The notes: generated by a model not told the origin, from the letters alone. Positions 9,865 to 19,115 are shown, numbered from the stretch's first letter. The stretch: DNA of 64,000 bases from Candidatus Methanorudis spinitermitis (GCA_031286225.1 JAITUQ010000007.1:32183-96182); one strand, 5' to 3'. Numbers and translations: made by a program.

Positions 9865-10902
9865 TCAATCTTTATCGTTGTTAAGATAATTATTATTAGA
9901 TAATATTTTTTCCATACTATTTAAAATATTATTATCTATTGAATGATTCATCTTATAATTAAAAAGATTATCAATTAAATATCTTCTAAATCCTTCACAA
10001 GCATAATTATCATACTTAAAATTAATGTTATTATAAGAAATATCCATTAAAATCAAATTTTCACTTTCTAAAGGCTTAATATTAAATTTTTCCTTAGGAT
10101 TTAAAAATTTTCGAGCTTCATCTAAATCTATTTTATTTTTACCAACAAGAAGAAAAATTCTCATCATTTTCCTAATCATATTCCAAAGAAAACTTTCTCC
10201 ATAAACATCCACAAAGATTGAATTAAAATTGTCCATACCTTGTTGATTAAATTGATCATATTCATTAAAAATCCTCATTGATTCTTCATGATTATCAATG
10301 GCTACATCTTTATTAACAAATTCATTAAAATCATTAGCTAGCTTTTTATTGTTTCCTAATTTATATTTTATAGACTGCCCCATAATAGGTTTATATTTAA
10401 TTATATCATTATTTTTCTTGTTTTTTCCAGTTATAATATTTATATCATCAATTTTTCTTACAGGTGTTTTTTGATCTCTTTTTGAAAAATTAGTAAAATC
10501 ATGTTCTCCTAAAAATAGCTTAGACAATTTTTCCATAGCTGAAATATTTAAGTTTTCTTCAAAAAACATATATCTATAATGTTTCATTAAAGCATATCTT
10601 GGTTTAAAACCATACCTAACAGGAGCTTTAGCTAATATTTGAATATCATCAGGTAAGCAATGATTTATTTGATTAATGAGAATTTTTTTATCAGTTATAA
10701 AGCTAATTACATTTCCAAGACTATGAACTCCTTTATCAGTTCTTCCAGCAATTTGAAACTTTGATTTTTTTAAATCATGAATATATCCTAATTTTTCAAG
10801 GACCGATATTATTTCTCCTTCAATAGTTCTAAGATTAGGCTGTCTCTGAAATCCATTAAAGTGAGTACCAATATAAGCTATTTTCAAAGCTATTTTTTTC
10901 AT
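9865..10902 (-). CDS. truA: tRNA pseudouridine(38-40) synthase
   Basis: Isomerises uridines 38-40 in the tRNA anticodon arm. AYIGTHFNGFQRQP and AGRTDKGVHSLGNVI (catalytic Asp56) are diagnostic, as is the MIRKMMRIFLLVGK helix near the C-terminus. The start was moved 36 codons in from the longest frame because AAAGGGAA sits 6 bp before ATG at 10902 and homology begins at KKIALKIAYIG. The protein is 345 residues, about 80 longer than usual; the excess is a polar, Asn/Lys-rich insertion between the DINIITGKNKK strand and the FVDVYGESFLWNM motif. Downstream of it TTAAGATAAT recurs in the DUF460-truA gap (57-bp spacing). Confidence 0.9.
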   Translation of the reverse strand: MKKIALKIAYIGTHFNGFQRQPNLRTIEGEIISVLEKLGYIHDLKKSKFQIAGRTDKGVHSLGNVISFITDKKILINQINHCLPDDIQILAKAPVRYGFKPRYALMKHYRYMFFEENLNISAMEKLSKLFLGEHDFTNFSKRDQKTPVRKIDDINIITGKNKKNNDIIKYKPIMGQSIKYKLGNNKKLANDFNEFVNKDVAIDNHEESMRIFNEYDQFNQQGMDNFNSIFVDVYGESFLWNMIRKMMRIFLLVGKNKIDLDEARKFLNPKEKFNIKPLESENLILMDISYNNINFKYDNYACEGFRRYLIDNLFNYKMNHSIDNNILNSMEKILSNNNYLNNDKD

Positions 10903-11585
10903 AACAATTCCCTTTAAAATAAATCTAATTTCTACATAGTACTCATTATTTAATAAAAAAATATTATGCTCTTGAATATAATTTATAAAAAATTTTAACA
11001 GTTTTTTCATTTAAAAGATTTTTTTTATTGTAATAATTTAATTTTTTAAACTAAAAATAATAATTATTAATCCCACGTATAAAAAATAATTATTAATTTA
11101 AAAGATAAAATATTTAATTTTACATATTATTTCCAAATATAAATGACTAATAAAAATTATAAATATGAATTATCTAATAATACTTATTATTCATAAATAT
11201 AAATGAAAATTATTAATTTTAAACATAAAATATAATTATTAAATATACTTTTTAAATGATATAATTATTTTAGTTAATATTTCTTATAAATTATTAAATT
11301 ATGTAAAAATTCTAAAAATTTTTTTATATAAATTTAAATGATAAAATTATTTTTAAAAAGTTTAAAACCAAAATTTAATTATTTTGATAAATCTTTAAAT
11401 GTGTATTTAAACAATGATTTGTATAAATGTTTATAAGAAATGTTTTTATTTGTTAAAATTTAAAGGATAAATAAGTGACTAATCTTTTTTTAATTTATGA
11501 TTTTAGCTAATATATATCTAAAGAGTGCTTTAATAGTTTTTTATTAGCATGCTCTTTAATTTTTATTTCTATTTAGGTGTTTTTT
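10903..11585. other. Divergent intergenic region, truA / hisA
   Basis: About 680 bp of extreme AT content containing the truA and hisA promoters. Degenerate repeats of TAATTATTAAT and ATATAAATGA types occur between 11050 and 11240. A hairpin near 11520 is listed separately. No ORF with a start signal was seen. Confidence 0.45.
11520..11558 (+). promoter_or_regulatory. Imperfect hairpin in the hisA leader
   Basis: AAAGAGTGCT and AGCATGCTCTTT flank a T-rich loop and pair as a stem of about ten base pairs with a two-base bulge. It ends 27 bp before the hisA ATG, so it would fold in the hisA leader RNA. It could be a regulator or just a decayed repeat. Confidence 0.35.
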
Positions 11586-12326
11586 ATGTCTTTTGATGAT
11601 GGTAAAATGTTGGTTATTCCAGCAGTCGATATTAAAAATGGTAAATGTGTTCAGTTAGTTCAAGGAAAGCCAGGGACTGAGCAAGTAATTATTGAAAATC
11701 CAGAAAAAGTAGCTAAAAAATGGGAAGATGAAGGTGCCAAGATAATACATGTTATAGACCTTGATGGAGCCCTTGAAAGTAAAGATAATTTAAAAACTAT
11801 AAAAAAAATATTGAATGAAGTTTCAGTTCCTATTCAATTAGGAGGAGGAATAAGATCACTAGAGTATGCTGAAAAGCTATTGAACTTAGATATTGAAAGA
11901 TTAATAATTGGAACAATGGGTTTGGAAAAGCCAGACACAATAGCTAAATTATCTAATGATTTTGGTAGTGAAAGAATAATGATTTCTCTTGATAGTAAGG
12001 ATTCTCAAGTAGTTATTAAAGGATGGACTGAAAAAATAGCTAAAAAACCAAGTGAAATAAGTAAAAAGTTTGAAAATATTGGTGCAGGAAGTATTCTTTA
12101 TACAAATGTAGATGTTGAAGGGCTTTTGAAAGGTTTTGACGTGACTCCAGCTATTGAACTTGTTGAATCGGTGAATATTCCAGTAGTTTATGCTGGTGGA
12201 ATCACCACATTAGAAGACATTAAAAAATTAAGTAGCACTGGAGTTAAAGGAGTTGTGATTGGTTCAGCCATCTACAAAAAAAAAATAAATCTTAAAAACG
12301 CTTTGAAATACCAAAACATTCAATGA
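11586..12326 (+). CDS. hisA: ProFAR isomerase, histidine biosynthesis
   Basis: 1-(5-phosphoribosyl)-5-[(5-phosphoribosylamino)methylideneamino]imidazole-4-carboxamide isomerase, the fourth step of histidine synthesis. The (beta/alpha)8 barrel is complete: IPAVDIKNGKCVQL holds the catalytic Asp15, VIDLDGAL the next strand, VPIQLGGGIRS and VYAGGITTLEDIK the phosphate loops, and YTNVDVEGLLKG the second acidic residue. A GTG at 11577 extends the frame by three codons, but its bases form part of the AGGTG site that precedes ATG at 11586, so the ATG is preferred (246 residues, normal length). No other his gene is nearby. Confidence 0.93.
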   Translation: MSFDDGKMLVIPAVDIKNGKCVQLVQGKPGTEQVIIENPEKVAKKWEDEGAKIIHVIDLDGALESKDNLKTIKKILNEVSVPIQLGGGIRSLEYAEKLLNLDIERLIIGTMGLEKPDTIAKLSNDFGSERIMISLDSKDSQVVIKGWTEKIAKKPSEISKKFENIGAGSILYTNVDVEGLLKGFDVTPAIELVESVNIPVVYAGGITTLEDIKKLSSTGVKGVVIGSAIYKKKINLKNALKYQNIQ

Positions 12327-12346
12327 AATCTATAATTAAAATAAAT

Positions 12347-12470
12347 ACTGAAAAACAAGAAACAAAAAAAGACCACCCTCTAAATAAAAAAAAATACTGA
12401 AAAACAAGACACCAAATAAAAAAAATTAATAAAAACCTCTCTAAATAAAAAAAAAATGCTGAAAAACAAG
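12347..12470. repeat. Three diverged copies of a repeat with CTGAAAAACAAG core
   Basis: Downstream of hisA, CTGAAAAACAAG occurs at about 12348, 12397 and 12459, each preceded by an A-rich run and the later two by CTCTAAATAAAAAA. Spacing is 49 and about 62 bp. It has no coding potential. Confidence 0.7.
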
Positions 12471-12540
12471 AAAAATAAAATTAATAAATAAAAAAAAGAG
12501 ATTATAAATTATATTAAAAAATTATGCTAATGGTGAAGTA

Positions 12541-12993
12541 ATGAAAGTCATGGCAACAGGAACATTTGATATTTTACATCCTGGACATGTATTATATTTA
12601 AAAAAAGCTAAACAGTTAGGTGGAAGAGATTCAAAATTAATCGTTGTTGTAGCTAGAGATTCAACTGTTCACGTGAAAAAAAGAATCCCAATAGTTAATG
12701 AAAACCAAAGACTAGAAATGGTAAAACTACTAAAACCAGTAGATGAAGCATATTTAGGTCATAAAACAGATATGTTTAAAATAGTAGCAGAAATAAAACC
12801 AGATATAATAGCTATTGGACCTGATCAAAAATTCGATTTAGAATATATAAAGAATCAACTTAAACTTAGAAATTTAAATCCTAAGGTCTTAAGAGTTGAA
12901 AATTATTATAAATCTCATTTAGATAGTACATGTAAAATAATAAAAAAAATAAAAAACACTCCTTTAAAAAAATCAACATTTAAAGACTGTTAA
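12541..12993 (+). CDS. ribL: Archaeal FAD synthetase (FMN adenylyltransferase)
   Basis: A 150-residue nucleotidyltransferase that adenylates FMN to FAD. MATGTFDILHPGHVLYLKKAK contains the HxGH motif at 13-16; RDSTVHVKKR supplies the conserved nucleotide-binding segment and IAIGPDQ the third motif. The length and the late Cys residues (near 131 and at the last position, 150) fit RibL, the archaeal enzyme unrelated to bacterial RibF. GGTGAAGTA lies before ATG. It is monocistronic in appearance, 214 bp after hisA. Confidence 0.88.
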   Translation: MKVMATGTFDILHPGHVLYLKKAKQLGGRDSKLIVVVARDSTVHVKKRIPIVNENQRLEMVKLLKPVDEAYLGHKTDMFKIVAEIKPDIIAIGPDQKFDLEYIKNQLKLRNLNPKVLRVENYYKSHLDSTCKIIKKIKNTPLKKSTFKDC

Positions 12994-13311
12994 TATTTTT
13001 CTTATAATATAATCATATATTATTGTAAATAATTTTTTATATAAGTCATATAGTATTGTAAATAATTATTATTATTCAATTTAATATTTAAATCAAATTA
13101 ATACTATTTTATATTAAAATACATTTTATTTTTTAATATTAGATATATAATTTCACTTTAACTTTATTCTTACAATAATAAATAAAAAATATATTTAAAA
13201 AAATATTTATATCATCAAATTCAGAAATAAATCATTAGAATTGTTTAAAAAGTTTTTTTATAATAAATATAGTTTAAAAATCAATCTTAATTTCTAAAAT
13301 GGTGGGAAAAA
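12994..13311. repeat. Intergenic region ribL / argC with a 33-bp tandem repeat
   Basis: TATTGTAAATAATT occurs at 13021 and again at 13054, with ATCATATA / GTCATATA just before each, so a 33-bp unit is repeated twice. The rest is AT-rich DNA containing the argC promoter, with nothing else recognisable. Confidence 0.6.
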
Positions 13312-14322
13312 ATGACAAAAGTAGCTATTGTTGGAGCAAGTGGATATACTGGTGGAGAATTAATCAGGTTATTAGAAAATCATGCAAGAGTAGAAATAAG
13401 TGCTATTACATCAAGAAAATATGCAGATACTCCAATATATAAAGTACATCCAAATATCAGAAACGGCCTTGTTTTTAAAGATTTAAAACCAGATTCCTTA
13501 GATGCAGATGTTGTTTTCACAGCTACGCCTCATGGAGCATCTATGAAGATTGTACCAGAAATTTTAGAAACTGGAGCTAAAGTTATAGATTTAAGCGGAG
13601 ATTACAGATTTAAAGATATAGCTGTCTATGAAAAATGGTATGAAATAAAACATGACTCACCATTAAAAGCTATATATGGACTTCCTGAAATATATAGAGA
13701 AGAAATTAAAAAAGCTAATTTAATAGCTAATCCAGGATGCTTTCCAACTGGAGCTATTTTAGCTAATTTACCATTATCAAAAGAAAAATTAGTTGAAAGA
13801 ATAATTATTGATTCTAAAACTGGAATTAGTGGAGGAGGAGTTACTCTATCATCAGCTTTCCACTATCCTAATTGTAGTGATAATGTTAGTCCATACAATG
13901 TAACAAGGCATAGGCATATGCCTGAAATTCAACAAGAGCTTGGTATGTATTCCAATGTAAAAGTTTCATTTACTCCACATTTAGTTCCTGTAATAAGAGG
14001 AATATTAACCACAAGCCATAGCTTCCCAGAAGATAATTCCGTTTCATCTGAAGATTTGATTAAAATATATAAAAAGCAGTATAAAAATGAAATTTTTGTA
14101 AAAATACTTGAAAATGGTGAAATTCCTCAATTAAATTCAGTTCGTGGTTCTAATTTTGCACATATAGGTTGTTTTGAAATTGATGAAAATGGTAGATTAG
14201 TTATAATTTCTGCAATTGATAATTTAGTTAAAGGAGCTTCAGGACAAGCTATTCATAATATGAACTTAATCTCTAAGTTCAAAGAAGATGAAGGTTTAAA
14301 TAGTTATGGATTGCACCCATAA
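13312..14322 (+). CDS. argC: N-acetyl-gamma-glutamyl-phosphate reductase
   Basis: NADPH-dependent third step of arginine synthesis. The Rossmann start [18 protein letters not shown] (4-21), the active-site loop [10 protein letters not shown] with Cys143, and [15 protein letters not shown] are all present. The length of 336 residues is typical. GGTGGG lies 6 bp upstream of ATG. Arginine made here feeds the pdaD-speB route at 38.5-41.3 kb. No other arg gene is adjacent. Confidence 0.95.
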   Translation: MTKVAIVGASGYTGGELIRLLENHARVEISAITSRKYADTPIYKVHPNIRNGLVFKDLKPDSLDADVVFTATPHGASMKIVPEILETGAKVIDLSGDYRFKDIAVYEKWYEIKHDSPLKAIYGLPEIYREEIKKANLIANPGCFPTGAILANLPLSKEKLVERIIIDSKTGISGGGVTLSSAFHYPNCSDNVSPYNVTRHRHMPEIQQELGMYSNVKVSFTPHLVPVIRGILTTSHSFPEDNSVSSEDLIKIYKKQYKNEIFVKILENGEIPQLNSVRGSNFAHIGCFEIDENGRLVIISAIDNLVKGASGQAIHNMNLISKFKEDEGLNSYGLHP

Positions 14323-14355
14323 TAATGCTTGATATTTAGTTTATAAATAATAAAT

Positions 14356-14381
14356 AAAGGAGATGACATATTAAAGGAGAT
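14356..14381 (+). promoter_or_regulatory. Duplicated ribosome binding site before the flavodoxin gene
   Basis: AAAGGAGAT occurs at 14356-14364 and again at 14373-14381, a 17-bp tandem duplication. The second is 4 bp before the ATG at 14386. The first overlaps a three-codon frame (ATG ACA TAT TAA, 14363-14374). Confidence 0.7.
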
Positions 14382-14385
14382 AATT

Positions 14386-14877
14386 ATGAAAACAATTATT
14401 ATTTACTATTCTGAAAGTGGGAATACCAGACAAGTTGCAAAAACTTTATCTTCATTATTATCTACAGATTTAACTGAAATAAAAGATATAAAATCAAGAA
14501 TTGGATTTAGTGGAAAGATTTCATCAGCTATAGATGCTTTTAGAGAAAATAAAACCGAGACAATACCTCCAAAAGTCGAGTTAAAAGATTATGGACTAGT
14601 TTACTTTGGAACTCCCACATGGGCAAATAATGCATCACCTGCAATTATCACAATTATAGATAAGTGTGATTTACAAGGAAAAGATGTTGTTTTATTTGCA
14701 ACAATGAATGGGTCAGGAGGAATTTCTGCAATAAATCGAATGAAAGAAAAAGTCGAATCTCGGGGTGCCCGTGTTGTTGAATCTTTCGTCATTAAAACAA
14801 AAAACAAAAATGTATCTCAAATAAAAAAAGATAGTGAAAATATAGCTAAATTATTAGATTTGAGATTATATTTATGA
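14386..14877 (+). CDS. Flavodoxin-family protein
   Basis: A 163-residue flavodoxin-fold protein. The FMN phosphate loop is IIIYYSESGNTRQVAKTL (3-20); YFGTPTWANNASPAI near 72-86 and ATMNGSGG near 103-110 form the isoalloxazine-side loops. It is likely a soluble electron carrier or a quinone/FMN reductase-like protein; it lacks iron-sulfur motifs. A duplicated AAAGGAGAT precedes the ATG. It is 63 bp after argC and could be co-transcribed. Confidence 0.82.
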   Translation: MKTIIIYYSESGNTRQVAKTLSSLLSTDLTEIKDIKSRIGFSGKISSAIDAFRENKTETIPPKVELKDYGLVYFGTPTWANNASPAIITIIDKCDLQGKDVVLFATMNGSGGISAINRMKEKVESRGARVVESFVIKTKNKNVSQIKKDSENIAKLLDLRLYL

Positions 14878-15306
14878 TTTTTCTAAATATCCTAAATATT
14901 TGCTTGATGTTTCTCCAAAAAACTCTAATAAATTATTTTTCATATATATATAATTATTTTAGTTATCATAAACAGAAAATCAATTTTGTAAAAAGAGTAC
15001 TCATATATTTAATAAAAATATATTTTTGATTAATTAAAATTTTTGATTATATGCATATAACTTTGATAAATGTATTTTTTAAAAAAATATATAATACCAT
15101 TATTTATATTTAAAAATAATAAATTATTTATATTTAAAAATAATGAAAATTATTAGATAATAATTAAATTTTATTAATAAAAATATGAATTAAATAATTT
15201 TTAAACAAATTTGAACATTAAAATGGTTTTTTAATCAAAAAAATTATTATAATAATAAAAAATTATTTAAAAATCAATTATACAATGTTAAATTCATGGT
15301 GCTTTA
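14878..15306. repeat. Intergenic region with a 24-bp tandem repeat
   Basis: ATTATTTATATTTAAAAATA is present at 15099 and 15123, two perfect tandem copies. The remaining approximately 400 bp hold the secF promoter and nothing else I can recognise. Confidence 0.6.
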
Positions 15307-16137
15307 ATGTTAAAAAAGTTTTTAGAATCATATAAGCTATTAATTATTATTCCAGTGATAATTACAATATTATCACTATGTTTAATAGCTTTTAATGGTG
15401 TAGAAGAAGGAATTGAATTAAAAGGAGGGTCAATAGCTATTTTAAAAATGAATGAGACAACATCATCTTCTGCTTTAGAAAGTCATCTGAAAACTGCTTT
15501 AAAAATAAATGAAGTGGATGTAGTTAGTAATACTGGTAAAGATGTTACAGTACAAATGGAAAGTGAAATAAATCCTGATGCTTTTAATTCTGCTATAAAT
15601 GGTAAAGCTGAAGTTATAAGTTTTAATGCAATTGGTCCTTTATTAAGTGAAGAAGCTATGAATCAAATTTATTGGGCAATGTTATTTGCATTTTTATTCA
15701 TGTCTATAACAGTTTTTATTACATTTAGAGAATTTATTCCATCAATTACTATTATACTGTCTGCATTAACAGATATAATAATAGCTATTGGAGGAATGTC
15801 CCTATTTAATATTCCTCTATCCATAGCTTCTGTTGGTGCCTTGCTTATGTTAATTGGGTACAGTGTTGATGCAAATATTCTGCTTACAACACGTATTTTG
15901 AAAAGAAAAGAAGGAACAATTGTTGAAAGAGCTAAAGAATCTATGAAAACAGGTTTGACTATGACTACCACCGCAATAGCAGCTATGACTATACTATATA
16001 TATCAACAATCTTTTTAATTCCTGAAGCTTCAACTTTAAGTAATATAGCTGCTGTTTTAATAATAGGTTTATCTGCAGATATAATGTCAACGTGGCTTAT
16101 GAATCGTGGAATTCTTAGATGGTATGTAGAGGGATAA
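15307..16137 (+). CDS. secF: Protein-export membrane protein SecF
   Basis: A 276-residue RND-type subunit that works with SecD to use the membrane potential in late protein export. It has an N-terminal membrane segment (about 10-30), the family start GIELKGGSIAIL (about 38-49), an extracytoplasmic domain, then five clustered membrane helices with GYSVDANILLTTRILKRKEG (about 183-202), the conserved acidic residue in the fourth helix region. GGTGC precedes ATG. It is followed after one base by secD, the archaeal secF-secD order rather than the bacterial secD-secF. Confidence 0.9.
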   Translation: MLKKFLESYKLLIIIPVIITILSLCLIAFNGVEEGIELKGGSIAILKMNETTSSSALESHLKTALKINEVDVVSNTGKDVTVQMESEINPDAFNSAINGKAEVISFNAIGPLLSEEAMNQIYWAMLFAFLFMSITVFITFREFIPSITIILSALTDIIIAIGGMSLFNIPLSIASVGALLMLIGYSVDANILLTTRILKRKEGTIVERAKESMKTGLTMTTTAIAAMTILYISTIFLIPEASTLSNIAAVLIIGLSADIMSTWLMNRGILRWYVEG

Positions 16138-16138
16138 T

Positions 16139-17371
16139 ATGAATAAAAGAGATATGTCAGAATTTTTCAAAGATAAACAAACAATATTAATGGCTGCACT
16201 TCTTATAATAAGTATTATCAGTATATCAACAATAGGAATTCAACAAGGTCTTGATTTAAAAGGTGGTTCTTTAGTTCAGTTAAAATTAGAAAAACCTGTT
16301 GATGATGCTACAATGGATGTTATAACAGCAGTTCTTGATAAACGTCTTAACATTTATGGTGTTAAAGATGTTAAAGTTAGATCAGCTGGTGATCAACTTG
16401 TTATAGTAGAAATGGCAGGTGCTACTCCAGAAGAAGTTGAAAGACTTATTGGAAATCCTGGTAATTTTGAAGCTAGAATTGGAAATAAAAGTGCTGAACC
16501 TGCATTAACTGGTGTTGTCATTACAAATGTTGATATGTATGAAATAACAGACACCGAGTGGAATGTTCCTTTCCATGTTTCAACAGATGGAGCTAAACAT
16601 TTTGCAGAAATGGCAAAAGGGAAAGGAGGGGAAAAAGTCTATATGTTTTTAGATGGTAAGTTAATTGATAATAACCCTCCAAGTCTATCACCAGAACTAG
16701 CTAATGGAGATCCAACTACAGAAGTTGTTGTTACTGGTGGAGCGAACACTCCAGAAGAAGCAGAAGCTCAAGCAAAACAGATTTATACCGTGTTAAAAAC
16801 AGGATCAATCCCTGTTAAAATACAAATTGTAGGATCAAGTAGTGTCTCTCCAGAATTAGGTCAGCAATTCCTTGAAGGAAGTTTAATAGCTGGATTTTTA
16901 GCTATTTTAGCAATTTCTACCATAATATTTTTCAGGTACAGAAAACCTATTCTTGTATTGCCTATTATAATCACGTGTCTTTCTGAGGTTTTAATTGTTA
17001 TGGGAATAGCTTCACTTATTCAGTGGAATATAGATCTTGCAGCCATAGCTGGTCTGATTGCTGCAGTTGGAACTGGAGTAGATGATCAAATTATAATAGT
17101 GGATGAAATATTAAGCTCTAAAAAAACTACTGAACATCGTAGAAGAACAAGAACACGACTCAATGTGAAAAAAGCATTATTTATCATATTTGCTTCAGCA
17201 GGTACATTAATTGCAGCTATGTTACCATTAGCTTACGTTGGTTTTGCAAGAGGAAGTAGTGGTATTGGAACATTAGCTGGTTTCGCATTCACTACCATAA
17301 TTGGTGTTTTAGTAGGTGTTTTTATTACAAGACCTGTTTATGCAAAATTCGTTGAAATATTTTTAAAATAA
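16139..17371 (+). CDS. secD: Protein-export membrane protein SecD
   Basis: A 410-residue partner of SecF. It begins with a membrane segment (about 14-31), then GLDLKGGSLVQLKLEKPVDD, a large extracytoplasmic P1-like domain rich in Gly and Pro, and a C-terminal six-helix bundle with AAVGTGVDDQIIIVDEIL. The archaeal short form lacks the long bacterial periplasmic region. It starts one base after the secF stop, so the two are translationally coupled. The final codons (FLK and stop) lie inside a 53-bp tandem duplication. Confidence 0.92.
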   Translation: MNKRDMSEFFKDKQTILMAALLIISIISISTIGIQQGLDLKGGSLVQLKLEKPVDDATMDVITAVLDKRLNIYGVKDVKVRSAGDQLVIVEMAGATPEEVERLIGNPGNFEARIGNKSAEPALTGVVITNVDMYEITDTEWNVPFHVSTDGAKHFAEMAKGKGGEKVYMFLDGKLIDNNPPSLSPELANGDPTTEVVVTGGANTPEEAEAQAKQIYTVLKTGSIPVKIQIVGSSSVSPELGQQFLEGSLIAGFLAILAISTIIFFRYRKPILVLPIIITCLSEVLIVMGIASLIQWNIDLAAIAGLIAAVGTGVDDQIIIVDEILSSKKTTEHRRRTRTRLNVKKALFIIFASAGTLIAAMLPLAYVGFARGSSGIGTLAGFAFTTIIGVLVGVFITRPVYAKFVEIFLK

Positions 17372-17466
17372 ATAAGCACACTTCATGTTTTTATACTTTA
17401 AAAAATAAAAAATTTTTAAAATAAATAAGCACACTTTGTGTTTAAAAGCTTTAAAAAATAAAATCG
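17361..17466. repeat. Tandem duplication of the secD 3' end (period 53 bp)
   Basis: TTTTAAAATAAATAAGCACA at 17361, which includes the secD stop, recurs at 17414 followed by the same CTT-GTGTTT/CATGTTT pattern and a final CTTTAAAAAATAAAA in both units. The copies are almost identical, suggesting a recent event. Confidence 0.85.
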
Positions 17467-17517
17467 AAGACTCTATAATATATTGAAATAACTAAAGAAA
17501 AGCTTCATTTTTCTAAC

Positions 17518-17538
17518 TTGAAAAGCTATGCTTTTCAA
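17518..17538. terminator. Perfect 9-bp hairpin between secD and pyrI
   Basis: TTGAAAAGC, a TAT loop, then GCTTTTCAA form an uninterrupted stem. It lies 147 bp after secD and 193 bp before pyrI. It could end the secFD transcript; the T-rich runs near 17563-17588 and 17625-17655 would fit archaeal poly-T termination. A regulatory role for pyrI is possible. The rest of the 17372-17730 gap is A/T homopolymer-rich. Confidence 0.45.
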
Positions 17539-17730
17539 ATAATTAAAATATTTCAATTATTATTTTTTCTAAAAAAAATTTTTTTTTATAAAATTAAAAT
17601 AAGAATAATGTTTTATAATAATCTTTTTTTAATATTTATTGATTTTTTTTTTAAAAAAAAAAACACTATTAAAAAAATAAAGAAAATCAAATAAAAAATT
17701 TTAAATAAAAATTAAAATATAAAATCTTTT

Positions 17731-18192
17731 ATGAAAAAACCTGAGATGAAAGTTAAGCCTATAAAAAATGGTACTGTAATTGATCATATTACAGCTAATA
17801 AATCTCTTCATGTTTTAAAAATTTTAGGACTTCCTAGTGAAGATATAACTGTTACAATAGCTATGAATGTCTCATCAAAAGAATCAAAACAAAAAGACAT
17901 TATGAAAATAGAAAATAGAGAATTGAAAACCAATGAATTGGATAAAATCGCTTTAATATCTCCTAATGCTACAATAAATATTATTAGAGATTATGAAATC
18001 ATAGCTAAAAATAAAGTCAGCTTCATGGATGAATTAGAATCAATCATAAAATGTACTAATCCAAAATGTATTACAAATACAAATGAACCTATTGAACCTA
18101 AATTCCATCTTTTAAAAACAAGCCCAATACTCCTAAGATGTCATTATTGTGAAAGATTAATTAAAGCTACTGACATTGACATGCAATTTTAA
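17731..18192 (+). CDS. pyrI: Aspartate carbamoyltransferase regulatory chain
   Basis: The regulatory subunit that binds CTP/ATP and controls PyrB, the first committed step of pyrimidine synthesis. The allosteric domain begins [15 protein letters not shown]; the C-terminal zinc domain has CTNPKC and CHYCE (four Cys). The 153-residue length is normal. The start may be ATG at 17731 or ATG at 17746, where homologues usually begin; neither has a good ribosome binding site. pyrB is not adjacent. The last codons are copied in a tandem repeat just past the stop. Confidence 0.93.
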   Translation: MKKPEMKVKPIKNGTVIDHITANKSLHVLKILGLPSEDITVTIAMNVSSKESKQKDIMKIENRELKTNELDKIALISPNATINIIRDYEIIAKNKVSFMDELESIIKCTNPKCITNTNEPIEPKFHLLKTSPILLRCHYCERLIKATDIDMQF

Positions 18193-18254
18193 AAAAGAAA
18201 TATTGTGAAAATAATAAAGCTACTGACATTGACATGCAATTTTAAAAAAAAAAC
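18145..18254. repeat. Tandem duplication of the pyrI 3' end (53-56 bp period)
   Basis: The segment from TATTGTGAAA (18145) through AAAGCTACTGACATTGAC and the stop to the A-run at 18200 is repeated from 18201, with a three-base deletion. The second copy keeps 26 identical bases in a row, including the codons for ATDIDMQF and the TAA. Confidence 0.92.
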
Positions 18255-18290
18255 AATGAAAATATCTTCAAATTTTGCAAGAATAATAAA

Positions 18291-19115
18291 TTAAATGTTT
18301 TTACTATATTTTAAAAATGCTTTCATTTGATTATAAGAAGCTAAAACACTTCCTGAAGCTATTTTGCCATGCGGAGATTTAACCTCACATGTAACAGCAG
18401 GGATGCCATTTAAATTCAAATTATCTTCGAGAGCACCAGGATAAGATTTAGCTGCTAGATATTCATTTTTATAAGGATGACCAGTTAATTTAGAAATAGC
18501 TTTTGCCATTTTAGCACTTTCTATAGTTGGATTATCTGTTCCAAGAATAAAATTTTTACCTGGTACTCCACCTGGTTGAGTAGAATGAAAATCACCAACC
18601 CCCTCTATTTTCTTATTTTTAGCAAATTTAATAATATTATTAGTTAAAGTTCCTGAATTATTAGCTACTGAATTTAAATTTTTAACATTGAAAAAACGCA
18701 CATTTGACGCTGTAGATTTTGGAGCAACAAATGGAATAATATAAATCGTTCCTTTAATAGGTTTTTCTTTTTCAAATTTATATAAATTATTTATAAGTCG
18801 TATAGCTGCAACTTGAGATGATAATTCATTTCCATGGACCCCCGCAACAATAAGTGTTGTAGGGCCATCACCATCGCCAAATTTAATAACAGGAGTGCCT
18901 TTTTTAGCTGCTTTTATGACATCCATTACTATTTGAGAATTTGGAATGTTTTTTTTAATTAGATTATTTTTTGTAACATCTCCACCACTTCCCCATTTGT
19001 ATGTAGTAATTTCAGCTCCTGAAGCTACTTGAATAGCTATTAAAAAAATAGATATTAAAAATAATACCCCTATAATATTTTTAATTTTAATGAATTTTTC
19101 CTCCTTAATTAACAA
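18291..19115 (-). CDS. Secreted AstE/M14-like zinc deacylase or peptidase
   Basis: A 274-residue protein with a signal peptide or anchor (about residues 9-33, ending near VASGA), so it acts outside the cell. The catalytic core follows the succinylglutamate desuccinylase/aspartoacylase pattern: TLIVAGVHGNELSSQ gives zinc ligands His94 and Glu97, and VGDFHSTQPGG the third His. It resembles the smaller protein at 2903-3580. The true substrate is unknown; a cell-wall amide is a guess. The start is odd: TTG at 19115 has no ribosome binding site, yet GGAGG lies at 19101 with only ATT codons, none of the usual starts, at good spacing downstream. Confidence 0.62.
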   Translation of the reverse strand: MLIKEEKFIKIKNIIGVLFLISIFLIAIQVASGAEITTYKWGSGGDVTKNNLIKKNIPNSQIVMDVIKAAKKGTPVIKFGDGDGPTTLIVAGVHGNELSSQVAAIRLINNLYKFEKEKPIKGTIYIIPFVAPKSTASNVRFFNVKNLNSVANNSGTLTNNIIKFAKNKKIEGVGDFHSTQPGGVPGKNFILGTDNPTIESAKMAKAISKLTGHPYKNEYLAAKSYPGALEDNLNLNGIPAVTCEVKSPHGKIASGSVLASYNQMKAFLKYSKNI

